A stretch of DNA of 64,000 nucleotides. Origin: Haematobia irritans (Eukaryota > Arthropoda > Insecta > Diptera > Muscidae). The position numbers were made by a program, and so were the translations under genes. Below, in pieces: positions 1 through 11,747 of this stretch. The notes beneath the pieces were generated by a model. It did no database searches. It worked only from the letters and a program-made list of their open reading frames with translations, and was not told the DNA's origin. Location: the NCBI RefSeq assembly GCF_050003625.1, contig NC_134398.1:73151635-73215634 (forward strand), written 5' to 3'. Each line of letters opens with the position of its first letter. Position 1 is the stretch's first letter.

Positions 1-97
1 TTCCACGAAATATTTTAATTCTTGGCACCTTTTTCTGTAATACAAATAATGTTGAAGAAATTATTCACTTTTATATTTTTTTTAAATTTTACCTTTC

Positions 98-169
98 GCC
101 TGCACGGAGAATCGAACCGAGTACCATACAGTTTGTAAGCCAACACACTATCCACTGGGCTACGTAGCT
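98..169 (-). other. tRNA-like module 2 in E1
   Basis: On the minus strand a box A-like segment (TAGCCCAGTGGATAGTGTG) is followed by a box B-like GGTTCGATTCTCC, about 72 nt in all. No clean cloverleaf closes at the acceptor stem, so this is a tRNA-derived module and probably not a working tRNA gene. The same module recurs at 4051-4121, 49091-49162 and 51418-51489. Confidence 0.7.
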
Positions 170-282
170 GTCATGGTCACCAGCAGATAATTATCGTTAT
201 AAGTTACATTTATATAGCATAGTTTGCAGCGCCCACGAGCCCATGCAAACATAACATTATTTAACAGAAACATACATTTGTT

Positions 283-355
283 TGCCACGTGGAGCAGTGG
301 TTAGCATGTCTGCCTAGCATGCAAAGGGTCGTGGGTTCAATCCCTGCTCAGACCG
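283..355 (+). other. tRNA-like module 1 in E1
   Basis: The module has box A-like GCAGTGGTTAGCATG and box B-like GGTTCAATCCC at tRNA spacing. It closely resembles the head of the SINE at 42421. It points away from module 2, so any Pol III transcripts would diverge. Confidence 0.7.
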
Positions 356-1582
356 AACACTTTTTTTTTTTTAATTTACACATTTATATTTATACTATAT
401 TAAATTTTTATAATGAAACTTCGAAATGTGGGTTATTAAAGATTTATAGTCATTAACAGTGCTTGATATAAACGAAATTGACTGATTTTTGGATAAAATA
501 TTATTTTTTTATTGCAAAAATAAAAATTTTGTAACAAAAAAACTGTTTTTGGTACAAAACTTTAAAATTTGGAAGGAATTCAAAAACTAACAAAAGAAGA
601 ACGTGGAGTCGAGTATAAACATACATAAATAATTTTATAATATAAACATAAATTTATTTAGACGTGAACAGTTTTTTACTAGCATTTAACAACATCGCTA
701 TAAAATGCCTTTTATTTTTCTTTAATAATTCATTTTAAAGAAAATAAACTTTTTAAATTGTTTTAGCTGCAAAACTCGAACTTAATGCCCGCTTTTATAT
801 TTTAAGGTGTCCGTCAACTCCTCTTGGACTACTTATTAATAAAGAGGAACTAAACTTTGTTTTTATACATTTTACTGTGTAATTTTTCACTATTTCCTCC
901 TTATTTCATTTTACTGTCCCAACTCTAAAAAGAGTATAGTGCCCTTTCGTTATTTTTATGAAGACCCCTGATTTCTTTTAACGAACCAAGAAAAAAATTG
1001 TGCCCATAATGCCAAAATGATAAACAAAACACATGTCCACACATACATAAAATGCTGTTCTCAAGGCGAAAACACAGGCTTTTTTTTCAAATGTCTATTC
1101 TCTTGGTTCCGAATGTCCATTCTCTTTATTCAAATTAAATAATATTTAGACTTAGCATATCAAATTTTTGGCCTTATCATAAACAGTTTTCCGAAACAAC
1201 TTACAAGCGGTTTCACAGAAATTGTTCTCTTTTGATTCTTTCGCTGTGTTATGTTGATATCTTTCGTCAACTCTCCCGGTTTCCATCTCTATTTCTTTCT
1301 CTATACTCTCTCTGCCGCTTTGGATAAAATATCACAACATATGTATGTTTAGTCGAAATTTATAAATTTATATATGTTTGCATTCACACATATGATTTTT
1401 ATGAAACATTTATGCCACAAACATAATATATTCTAACATATTAACATAGATGTCCCAAACATTTAGTGTTAGTTTAGGAACATTACATGTTTGCACTTAA
1501 ATATATTGTGTTTTAAAATTGTGCCCGAAACACACTTTGTTTATATCGGAACATATGAAAAACATATTTTTCTAAGAGTGTA

Positions 1583-1973
1583 CGCTCATCTCACGTAATT
1601 ATGTTCACAATGGTAATTGCGTACTAAGTTTTAATTGTAAGAAAGTACCCGATTCAAATTACAACAATGATTTCTTACACTCTTCTTCTTTATGGCCGAC
1701 TATGTAACTACACTGTGTACATCGAATCTTGATGATAGGATTCGTTTGTTCTGTGGAAAGTCCTTCGAAGTCTTTCTACGATAGTTATACTCTAACTTAT
1801 GTTATCGGCTGTTCCAAAGGACAATAAACCCTGCCTGCGCCAGTAATACGTTTACACTGGCATGACATTGGAGGGAAGTGCTTCGGTGCAAGCATACCAG
1901 CAGTTGAAAACTAAGTACTCGTCGCAAGCATACCAGCTCTCCAAAAATAATAGCTTTACCATAAATATACTCA
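1583..1973. other. unassigned spacer between E1 and Helentron D1
   Basis: No gene seen. A short direct repeat, GCAAGCATACCAGC, occurs at about 1890 and 1925. It may be a repeat remnant, but I do not recognise the family. Confidence 0.4.
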
Positions 1974-2048
1974 ACAAGTAGGTAAAATATAAAGTCAGGG
2001 ACCGACTATATTATACCCTTCACCACTATGTAGACCAACATTTGTGTT

Positions 2049-2370
2049 CCCGAGTAAAAATTGAGAGATCTATTTTGATACAATTAGATATGAGTAGATC
2101 CGAAAAATGGTAAGATCTAATCATATCTAATTACTATGGAATTAGATCTAATCAGATCTCAAAATTGGCCTAGATCTAATGTCTTAGATATGATTATATC
2201 TATCCCTATAAACAGTTGGATCTAATGTTAGATCTCGTCATATATAGAATTATGTATGTATATTAATATCAAGTTGTGTCTCATCATATCTAAGTAAGTC
2301 TGCTTGGATCTAAAGCGGCCAATTTTGAGATCTAATCATATCTACTTAGATCCCCTAATTTTTACACGGG
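2049..2370. mobile_element. MITE with CCCGTGTAAAAATT-like termini, rich in GATCTAAT motifs
   Basis: The termini are CCCGAGTAAAAATT on the left and, read inward from the right, CCCGTGTAAAAATT. The interior is built of repeated AGATCTAATC/AGATATGA motifs. The flanks are TT on each side. The uninterrupted site TTTGTGTTACCATC is present in D4 at about 13783, which defines both ends. No coding capacity. The superfamily is uncertain. Confidence 0.75.
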
Positions 2371-3860
2371 TTACCATCTCAACTCTTTCAAATTTGTTGG
2401 GAGTTATTATGAGGGTTTATATTCCCATATGCAAATATTTATATCTTAACCGATTTGTATTGTATTTTTGTATTTCTATAAAATCTCTACACTGTTAGAA
2501 AAATATGTTTTTCATATGTTCCGATATAAACAAAATGTGTTTCGGGCACAATTTTTAAACACAATATATTTAAGTGCAAACATGTAATGTTCCTAAACTA
2601 ACACTAAATGTTTGGAACACATATGTTAATATGTTAGAATATATTATGTTTTGGGCATGAATGTTTCATAAAAATAAGATGTGTGAATGTAAATATATAT
2701 AAACTTACAAATTTCGAGTAAACATATATATGTTATGATATTTTATTCAGAGAGCGGCAGAGAGAGAGTATAGAGAAAGAAATAGAGATGGAAACCCTGA
2801 GGGTTGACGAAATATATCAACAAAACACAGGGAGAGAATCAAAAGAGAGCAATTTCTGTGAAAACGCTTGTATGTTGTTTCGGAAAACTATTTTATGATA
2901 AGGCCAAAAATTTGATTTGCTTAAGTCTAAATATTATTTAAATTGAATATTAGAATGAGTATTCGGAGTAAAGAGTAGACATTCGGAACCAAGAGAATAG
3001 ATATTTGAATCAAAAAACAGCATGTGTTTTCGCCTTGTTTATCATTTTGGCATTATGGACACAATTTTTTCTTGCTTCGTTAAAAGAAATCGGAATGTAC
3101 GACGAGTAAGTCAAAATATTCAGGCAAAGGAAATTAAAAAAAAAACGGCGGAAAATATACAAAAATTACAAAGGGATCTTCATAAAAATATCCAAGGGGC
3201 ACTATACTCTTTTTAGAATTGGGACAGTAAAATGAAAAAAGGAAGAAATAGTGAAAAATTAAACAGTAAGATGTATAAAAACAAAGTTAAGTTTCGCTTT
3301 ATTAATAAGTGGTCCAAGAGGAGTTGACGGACACCTTCAAATATAAAGGCGGGTATTAAGTTCGAGTTTTTCAGCTAAAACAATTGAAAAAGTTTATTTT
3401 CTTTAAAATGAATTATTAAAGAAAATTAAAAGGCAAAACAATGTCATTTTAGAGCGATAATGCCAACTTAATACCGGCCTTAAAGGTAAGAATGAAATTA
3501 AGTACAAAACACGATACGTTTTAAATGCATTTAAAATGGTGTCAAATGCTAGTAAAAACTGTTCACGCCTAAATAAATTTATGTGTATATTATAAAATTA
3601 TTTATGTATTTTTATACTCGACTCCACATTCTTTTTGTTAGAGTTTTTGAATTCCTTCCAAAATTTCAAACTTTTATACCAAAAACTGTTTCTTGTTATT
3701 TTTGCAATAAAAAAATAATATTTTATCCAAAAGCTCAGTCCATTTCATTTATACCAAGCACTGTTTCGGACTGTAAATCTTCAATAACCCACATTTCATT
3801 ATAAAAATTTAATATAGTAAATATAAATATAAATGTGTAAATTAAAAAAAAAAAAATTGG

Positions 3861-3936
3861 TGTTCGGTCGGAGCAGGGGTTGAATACACGACCCTTTGCA
3901 TGTACGGCAGACATGCTAACCACTGCTCCACGTTGC
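3861..3936 (-). other. tRNA-like module 1 in E2
   Basis: Box A-like GCAGTGGTTAGCATG and a box B-like segment are seen on the minus strand, here with a substitution in box B. Same module as 283-355. Confidence 0.7.
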
Positions 3937-4050
3937 CAACACATGTATGTTTCTGTTAAATAATGTTATGTTTGCATGGGCTCGTGGGCGCTGCAAACTA
4001 TGCTATATAAATGTAACTTATAACGATAATTGTCTACTGGTGACTATAAC

Positions 4051-4121
4051 AGCTACGTAGCCCAGTGGATAGTGTGTTGGCTTACAAACTGTATGGTCCT
4101 CGGTTCGATTCTCCGTCCAGG
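4051..4121 (+). other. tRNA-like module 2 in E2
   Basis: AGCTACGTAGCCCAGTGG begins the module and GGTTCGATTCTCC supplies box B. The block is conserved in E1, E3 and E4, which suggests it was part of the founding element. Confidence 0.7.
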
Positions 4122-5530
4122 CGAAAGGTAAAATTTTAAAAAATTATAAAATTGAATAATTTCTTCAACATTATTTGTATTACAAAAAAAGGTGCCAAGA
4201 ACTAAAAAATTTCATGGAAGGGAAAATTATGTGAGGGAATGAGCACAATCTTCTTTGGGGAAAATTCTTCCAAGCATATAATATTTTTAGGAGCAAAATG
4301 CTTCCAAACATATAATATGTTCACATAAAACAAACATATTAATGTTTCGGCAGTATCCAATAATATATGTACTTCCTGCAAAATATGCTTGGAACATATG
4401 TTAGAGAAGCGATTTTTTTGAGGGTGTAGAATTAAAATTTAAATCGGCTAACGCCCTGGGATAAAACACAATGTTAATAAAAAATATGGGAAAATAATGC
4501 ATTGGACAAAAGAGCTTTTATGATTTATCATGCGATACATATGTATTCGAGATATAGGACAATTTGAGTAATATTTATAATTTTGGCTACTTAGCAGTGG
4601 CGAGTTTACAAGGATATTGGTAAGATCTCGCAAGATGTGCTCAATTGCTGTTGTGATATATTATTCGGCCAAGTCGGGTGATATTTCCACAAGTCGGAGC
4701 CTTATTTAAAACTCGACCGTTCCGTGGAAATATGGCATTACAGTGTGTAGGATATGACTACGATATGGGGAAAATCATCAAAGAATTTTGCGTAAAATGT
4801 GGGTATTTTGCTCATATTTGTATTAACCGGAAGAACAAAGATATGGAGGCTTTATGTAAATCTGAACCGATATATTCTCTGTGGAAACTATCGAGTCAAT
4901 TGGAGGAAACACCCATTGAAAATGGGTCTAAAATATGAAATATTCTACCATATTTCCCAAACTCTGGCGTACATATATATGGGAGTTATATCTAAATCTG
5001 AACCGATTTTGACCAAATTTGACAGGCATAGTTAGAATAATAATTATGCTATCTCTGCAAAATTTTATGAAAATGCGAGAATAACTTTAGCCTCCGTAGT
5101 CATATGATTGTAACTCGGGCGAAAAATATCTAAATCTGAACCGATTCGACTCAGAATTTAATTATAAGACGATCGGTATACTAAATCAATAACGATCGTC
5201 TTTGAGCCAAAGTAGAACTCTGTGCCAAATTTGTGGACGATCGGACTTTAATTGCGAGCTGTACTTTGCACTCAAAATTACATGTACAGACAGACAGACA
5301 TCGCTAAATCGACTCAGAATTTAATTCTAAGACGATCGGTATACGTTGCGTACAAATGCTTATTATACTTATTATACCCTGTACCACAGTAGTCGTGAAG
5401 GGTATAAAAAGTGCGAGGGAGTTGCTGCTCTCATATCTATTTATAAGATTTTATTCTCTTTTATCCTCGGTCTTTTTCTACCCCTCTGTTTATAGTTATG
5501 GTACAATTTGTACTTTGAAAATCTCTATGA

Positions 5531-5597
5531 CGACAGGAGGAATTGAACTCAGACGTGTTGTTTTGTAAACCAACACACTATACCCTACTCCACGACA
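5531..5597 (-). other. tRNA-like remnant
   Basis: The minus strand reads TAGGGTATAGTGTGTTGG then GAGTTCAATTCC at tRNA spacing. It resembles E module 2 but is diverged. No flanking E sequence is obvious, so it may be an independent tRNA-derived remnant. Confidence 0.5.
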
Positions 5598-5659
5598 TGG
5601 ATCTATTCAATGATGTAATTTTGCAATATAAATTATGTACCATACAAGTCAAGGGTATA

Positions 5660-5832
5660 CAGTGAAACCTCTCAAACTTGGACACTCTGAAAACCGGACA
5701 CCTCCCAAACGTGGACTGTTGTCTGAGGACGTTTGCTATATTAACTCATTAAAATTAACCTCTCATAGGTGGACACCTCCTAAATATGCACAAAATTTAG
5801 GCGACCATGACTGTCCACATCAGATTTCACTG
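5660..5832. mobile_element. pogo/Tigger-like MITE, 173 bp
   Basis: The left terminus is CAGTGAAACCTCTC and the right, read inward, is CAGTGAAATCTGATG. TA lies on both sides. CAGTGAAACC-type ends with TA duplication are typical of pogo/Tigger-type elements. The interior repeats a GGACACCTCC motif. No ORF. Confidence 0.7.
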
Positions 5833-5919
5833 TATTATTGGCATTATCAATCAATATGTTGACATTTTTTCTGAAATGTAATTTGACATTACTTTTCGCT
5901 ACTATTAACGGTGCCCGCA

Positions 5920-6290
5920 AAAACTATTGGAGCGAAGTATAATGACTATTGTATGAGCTGTCATGATGCGGAGGAAAAGAAATCAATTAAACACCTCTTG
6001 TGTGATTGTCCTTCATTTTGTGTAAGCCGTAAGCGAATTTTAGGGGAATATAGCTTTAGATTACTGGCGGACGTTAACTTAAGCAATCTGCTAATGTTTT
6101 TGGAGCAATCTGGTTGGTTCAACAGAAGGAAATCATCGAAAAGGTTCAGCGGTTAAAACTGGAAGTGCCCATATGTAATTGGTACTTTTAGTTAATGTGG
6201 TATCACAATGGATTGAATAGCCTAAGTGAGCCTGAAACTTAATCAGCCCGATTAACCTAACCTAACCACTTTAAACTAACCTAATCTAAC
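5920..6290 (+). mobile_element. 5'-truncated LINE copy (same family as 31544-36550)
   Basis: The sequence matches the last part of the LINE ORF2 (the C-terminal Cys/His segment CMSCHDAEEK) and its 3' UTR, including the GTGGTATCACAATGGATTGA block and a TAACC-repeat tail. The ten-base duplication GGTGCCCGCA flanks it at 5910-5919 and 6291-6300. This is the hallmark of target-primed reverse transcription with 5' truncation. Confidence 0.9.
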
Positions 6291-6300
6291 GGTGCCCGCA

Positions 6301-7669
6301 ATCGCTGTAGAGGCTTTCTATTTTAAAAAATGTCAAGAAAAATGCAAATTTTCAAGAAAATGTTCATTTCTTAATATTTAATAAGAGTAAAAAAAAACAT
6401 AATAATTTTAAAAATGGAGGGTCTCAGCAGGATTTGTTGGCCTCATATTGTATTGGACGAAGTTTTTATAAAAAAAATATATAAAGCGCCCGTATTGGCT
6501 AGCTTTGGTTATGCTTGATCTTAATTATATAATAAAACTGCGAAATAGGTCAAAATCTTTTATGTTAAATTTTCATGGTTTCAACCATGAAAATTGCATT
6601 TTAAAATTTTTGGAATTACGCAAGGAACCATAATTTAAGAACCATGTTTTAAGAAGATCCACAAACACGTATCTTATTTGGAAATAATGGAAATTTCAGC
6701 CGTATGGATTCAGATACGTCATATCGGACATATTCAAATATCTAAGCGGTCATATTCAAAAATCTAAGAGGAGGTTTTTATTTTCCTAGACAATAAGAGT
6801 TCCTTTTTTAACACAAGAATCTATTTTTCGAAAATTGCAATACGTGCCGGCCTACTGTCAGTAATTGCCCATGACGTTGTAATGTGGACTTTCATCATCG
6901 CATAATTTATCCAGTGGAATTTTTTGCGGCAAAGACGCGGACAATCATTCTTAGACCTCGTGCACATGCTGCCTGTTTCACTCACTTGTTGGTTTTGTGC
7001 ATGAACCCCATTGGAAGCTGATTCCATTCGCAGATTATTAACATTGTAATCATTTTTTTAACAAACCAAAAATCGAAATTGTGCGCCAATTATGCGTGCT
7101 ATCAGCTACTGATGAATCAGAGTTATTAGAACGCTAGTCTGAAGTCCATGTCGGTCTTCAATGAATCGACCACAGATGGTTTTCTTATGACTATTTAATG
7201 TTCATTGCGCTGGAGGGATTTTTAGTGGCTCATAAAAAATTAACAGCGCTATGTTTATGCGAACATGTAGCAACAATTTTCACTGAATCCAAAGTTCAAA
7301 AGCAAGTGCTGTGGAAAAGTTGGCTGTAGACGTTTTGGAAGTGTATACTATTAAAATCAGAGAGATAGATCAACACGAGTATATGTTCACTTCTTATCTC
7401 CATATTTTGGACAATGGTGGCATTTGAATTAGGTAAATGCGAACTATTCTCTGAAAGAGTTTTGATATTACTCTATATACACTACCGCTCATATAAATAG
7501 GCTCCCAAAAGAAATTTTAGAGAAACGCAATTCGTTTGTGATTTTCTTTTCGCCGTAATGAAATAAAGTTGATCAAAAAAATAAATTATTTTACATTAAA
7601 CGGTAGAGACGCTTTTAAAAAAAGACAGACCCTTTTCCATTGTCAAACATACTTATTGGGGGAAATTAA
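6301..7669. other. unassigned AT-rich DNA
   Basis: No gene or repeat boundary could be supported. Short open frames here lack any recognisable domain. Confidence 0.4.
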
Positions 7670-8737
7670 CCCTTTCGACCCTAAAGTTGTCTGAGGGCAA
7701 CTTTTTGTGTTTTGAGACTCACTGTCAGCGTTGTTTTTATTTTTGTTCATAAAACTGTAACGGTATCGAAAGCTACAAGTGTTTTCTTCAAGTTGAATGA
7801 AAAATCAGCTAATTTGGTTGTCAATTAGCAAAAAAATTTTCATTAATACGCACGTACCTCAAGAAAAAAATATTTGCGAATTTAAAAAGAGGTTTTTATA
7901 CATGTGACTTTTTTCAAAAATTACAACTAAAATGTTGAAAGTTTTTATTAAATCTATTGTAGTACATGTCAAATAAAATATTTCTGGAAGTCAAATCTTA
8001 GAATTGCAAAAAAACAACAGATGGGAAATTTTTAAAATTGAAAAGTTGCCTGTGGGCAACTTTGGGCAATTGTGGTAGTAAAATGATATACTTTTGAACT
8101 TAAGACCTGGAGAAAAAATGTTTGAAAAACAATGATTTTGAAAAAATTTTGAACTTCAATTGGGATGTCCCAGTGACGAGAAATGCGGCGATGATGTGGA
8201 AAACATATCAGCAGTGCAGTGGGGAATTTGGAAGGAATCGTAAAAATTGAGGAAGCCACTTCTTGGCAACATACTAGTGGATTAGCACGAATATTGACGC
8301 TTTATAATGCTTTGGTTTTTTACACCAAATAATTAAAAAAAAAAAGCATTTTCGTGAGTCACGCGAGATTCACGCGAAGTCGTGAATGAAATTTAAACGA
8401 AATCTCGTGAATGTGCGTGAACGTGTTTAAAGAAAAATGTGTGGCGCGTGAGCGTGAGTAAAAATCAAATTGTGCTCGTGATTGTGAGTGAGTAAACTTT
8501 CTCCGAAATCACGCTTTCACGATCCAACCCACGCTCACGATTAAATTCAAGCTCACCGATTTTAATCACCTTTACATATTTAATCACGCTTAAGATTTCA
8601 ATAGCGTGAGTCACGAGAAATTTCGTTAATTACCAGAATTTACCCGAAATTTTGGCTAGACGCTTCTTAAATGACTTCAACATGATTAAAAGTAAAAAAA
8701 AAATAGCGATACCTATAAAAATTCGGGGTCGAAAGGG
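7670..8737. mobile_element. piggyBac-like MITE with TTAA flanks, 1068 bp
   Basis: The ends are perfect 12-bp inverted repeats CCCTTTCGACCC/GGGTCGAAAGGG, each directly bordered by TTAA (7666-7669 and 8738-8741). TTAA target duplication is diagnostic of the piggyBac superfamily. GGGCAACTTT motifs occur near 7700 and 8060. A block at about 8350-8620 is packed with CGTGA/TCACG motifs in both orientations. No transposase frame. Confidence 0.85.
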
Positions 8738-8741
8738 TTAA

Positions 8742-9072
8742 ACAAAGACTAACATATTCTGCCACAGTGGCGAAAACTCTTTTCCATTGCATTAGACAAC
8801 GAAAATTTAAAAAAAAAAATATTTAAGATGAATTCTCATAGTTAAATCTGTGAATACGTGAAACCAAAACTCCTCATTTGTTCAAGTTATGGCTTTTCTC
8901 CTGATACCCAAATATCCTGAGCAGGATTGCACAGCGGACCATTTTTCTTTATACTTCGACCGTAGTTAGTTCTTTTGCATATAATTGGACAAAATAAAAT
9001 TGTATGGATTTTATTATTATTTATTATTCTCCTTATACCTGATCCAGGGCAGGATTGCACAATGGGCAATTT
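8742..9072. other. unassigned spacer
   Basis: No gene seen. A CAGGATTGCACA motif occurs twice, at about 8922 and 9050. Confidence 0.4.
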
Positions 9073-10093
9073 TTATACCCTTCACCATTACTGTGGTACA
9101 GGGTATAATAAGTTTGTGCATTTGTATGTAATGTCAAGAAGGAAAAGTCTGAGACCCATCGTTTAGAATACCGATCGTCTTAGAATTAAATTCTGAGTCG
9201 ATTTAGCAATGTTCGTCTGTCTGTCCGTCTGTCTGTTCATGTATTTTTGTGCGCAAAGTAAGGTCGCAGTTTAAGTTCGATCGTCCTCAAATTTGGCATA
9301 GGGTCATTTTTTGGAACAAAGAAAATCGCTATTGATTTTGGAAAAAAATCGGTTCAGATTTAGATATAGCTGTCATATATATTTATCCCCGATCTGGTCA
9401 TAATTGGCGTGTTTATCAACCGATGTTCTTCAAATTGCGTACATCCGAATATTTTATGAGTCTCGAAAAACTTGCAAAATATCAGCCAAATCGGTTCAGA
9501 TTTAGATATAGCTCCCATATATATCTTTCGTCCGATTTAGACTCATATGACAACAAAGGTCAAAATTTACTACCGATTTTCGTGAAATTTTGCACAGAGA
9601 GTAGAATTGACATTCTACCAATTCTTGGTAAATTTGATTGAAATCGGTTCAGATTTAGATATAGCTCCCATAAATATCTTTCGTCCGATTTGTACTTATA
9701 TGGCCTCAAAAGCCAGAGTTTTGCCCTGACTTGCTTAAAATTTTGCACGAGAGGTACGTTTAACGGTGTCGTTATGTGTGCCAAATTTGGTTAAAATCGG
9801 TTCAGATTTAGATTTAGATGATGATTTCCCCATATCTTACGGAACGGTTGAGTTTTAAATAAGGCTCCAAGTCGCCCGACTTGACCAAATAATATATCAC
9901 AACCCACACTTGACCACATATCTTGGCGAGATCGAACCAATATCCTTGTAAAATCGCCACTGATGAGTAGCAATAATTGCAAATATTACTAAAATTGTCC
10001 TATATCTCGAATACATTGTATCGCCTGATAAATCGTAAATGCTCTTTTGTACAATTGCGTTAAAATTTCTCGCACTTCATATTTTCCACATTT

Positions 10094-11581
10094 TACCCTT
10101 CACCACTACTGTGGTACAGGGTATAATAAGTTTGTGCATTTGTATGTAACGCCAAGAAATAGTGGTCATAGACCCATCTTTTAGTATACCGATCGGCTTA
10201 GAATTAAATTCTGAGTCGATTTAGCGATGTCCGTCTGTCTGTCTATCTGTCCGTCCGTCCGTCTGTAATTTTGTGTAATTTTGTGCACAAAGTACAGCTC
10301 GAAATTTAAGTCCGATCGTCCTCAAATTTGGCATAGGGCCGTTTCTTGGGACAGAGACAATCGCTATTGGTTTTGGAAAAAATCGGTTCAGATTTAGATA
10401 TAGCTGCCATATATTTATCCCCGATTTGGTCATAGTTAGCGTGTTTATCAACCGATTTTCTTGAAATACCGTACATCCAAATATTTTATGAATCTCGAAA
10501 ATCTTGCAAACTATCAGCCAAATCGGTTCAGATTTAGATATAGCTCCCATATATATCTTTCGTCCGATTTAGACTCACATGACCACAGAGGCCAAAGTTC
10601 ACTACCAATCTTCGTGAAATTTTGCACAGAGGGTAGAATTGACATTCTACCAATGCTTGGTGAATTTGATTGAAATCGGTTCAAATTTAGATATAGCTCC
10701 CATAAATATCTTTCGTCCGATTTGAACTTATATGGCCACAAAAGCCAGAGTTTTGCCGTGATTTGCTTCACATTTTGCACAAGGGGTACGTTTAATAGTA
10801 TCGTTAAGTGTGTCAAATTTTGTTAAAATCGGTTCAGATTTAGATATAGCTCACATATATATCTTTCGCCCGATTTGGACTTATATGGTCTCAAAAGCTA
10901 GAGTTTTGCCCTGACTTACTTCAAATTTTGCACAAGCGGTACTTTTAACGATACTATTGTATGTGCCAAATATGGTCAAAATCGATTCAGATTTAGATAT
11001 AGCTCCCCCATATATCTTTCGTCAGATTGGAACTTATATGGCCTCAAAATCCCGGGTTTTGCCGTGATTTGCTTCAAATTTCGCACAAGGAGTACGTTTA
11101 TTAGTATCGGCAATTGTGCCAAATTTGGTTGAAATCCGTTCAGATTTAGATATTGCTCCCATATATATCTTCCGTCCGATTTGCACTCATATGATCAGGG
11201 GGGCCAAAGTTATACTCCCATTTACGTGAAATTTCGCATAGATAACAGAATTATTATTCTAACTATACATGTCAAATTTAGTCAAAATCGGTTCAGATTA
11301 TATATAGCTCCCATATATACGTACACCAGAGTTGGGGAAATATGGTAAACTGTTACACATTTTAGACCCATTTTCAATGGAAGTTTCCTCCAATTAACTG
11401 GATAGCGTTAGCCGATTTAAATTTTAATTCTAGAGATTTTGTAGAAGTAAAAAAATTGTCTCCTTTATATAGCTTCCAGCAAATGTGAAGTAGTTGAGAT
11501 GGTAACACAAATTTTAGCCTACATAGGGGTGAAGGGTATAATATAGTCGGCCCCGCCCGACTTTAGACTTTACTTACTTGT
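10094..11581 (+). mobile_element. Helentron (DINE-1-like) element D3, nested in D2
   Basis: Complete by its two ends: TACCCTTCACCACTACTGTG with a GTCTGTCTGTC tract on the left, and AGTCGGCCCCGCCCGACT hairpin plus CTTACTTGTTT on the right. The interior has about seven units of ~153 bp, each starting near AATCGGTTCAGATTTAGATA (about 10381, 10521, 10674, 10826, 10979, 11133, 11287). D5 is a close relative in the opposite orientation. It lies in a T run of D2, consistent with TT insertion preference. Confidence 0.85.
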
Positions 11582-11747
11582 TTTTTACTAACATTGTTTT
11601 TCATACCAGGGCGTTAGCCGATTTAAATTTTAATTCTAGAGTTTTTGTAGAAGTACAAAAAATTGTCTCCATTAAAAGTATGTATTTGTATCTGAAAATG
11701 CAAAACTTTATATAGCTCCCAGCAAATTTGAAGTAGTTGAGATGGTA

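Larger units (their letters stand above)
1..1580 (-). mobile_element. E-family TA-flanked non-autonomous element, copy E1 (cut by window edge)
   Basis: This is the reverse complement of most of the element at 2490-4426. Its inner terminus reads TCTAAGAGTG and is followed by TA, the mirror of the CACTGTTAGA start of the other copy. It carries two divergent tRNA-like modules (98-169 minus, 283-355 plus) and no transposase frame. TA flanks and CAC-type termini suggest a non-autonomous Tc1/mariner-type element. The far terminus lies outside the window. Confidence 0.8.
2490..4426 (+). mobile_element. E-family TA-flanked non-autonomous element, complete copy E2 (1937 bp)
   Basis: The left terminus is CACTGTTAGAAAAATATG. 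The right terminus, read inward, is CACCCTCAAAAAAATCGC. TA flanks both sides, and the D1 target reads ATCTCTA|GAATTAAA when rejoined, as in D4. The interior holds two divergent tRNA-like modules (3861-3936 minus, 4051-4121 plus) and no ORF resembling a transposase. The related shorter X elements share the ends, which fits mobilisation in trans by a Tc1/mariner-type transposase. Confidence 0.85.
1974..5407 (-). mobile_element. Helentron (DINE-1-like) element D1, interrupted by a MITE and by E2
   Basis: The left end carries the 3' hairpin (AGTCAGGGACCGACT, next to TATACCCTTCACC). The right end carries the 5' sub-terminal inverted repeat (ACCCTGTACCACAG...GAAGGGTATA) and a short GTCT/AGAC microsatellite near 5287-5300. 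This is the architecture of DINE-1/Helentron non-autonomous elements. The body is split at 2049-2370 and 2490-4426. Joining the flanks of each insertion restores sequence seen uninterrupted in copy D4 (13712-15279). Confidence 0.8.

Noticed and set aside
4051..4121. Functional tRNA gene
   Set aside because: Boxes A and B are good, but the arms do not close into a standard cloverleaf and the module recurs inside transposons.
1..4426. One giant palindrome of about 4.4 kb
   Set aside because: Each arm ends at its own TA site and the right arm lies within a Helentron, so these are two inverted copies of a TA element and not one fold-back.
9560..10816. Small ORFs with repeated LYLNLNRF peptides
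   Set aside because: They arise from the repeated internal units of Helentron elements and recur in any copy; no codon or domain support.
10381..11300. Possible CRISPR-like array
   Set aside because: Units of ~153 bp have no short conserved repeat with variable spacers, and the host is a eukaryote; these are Helentron internal repeats.
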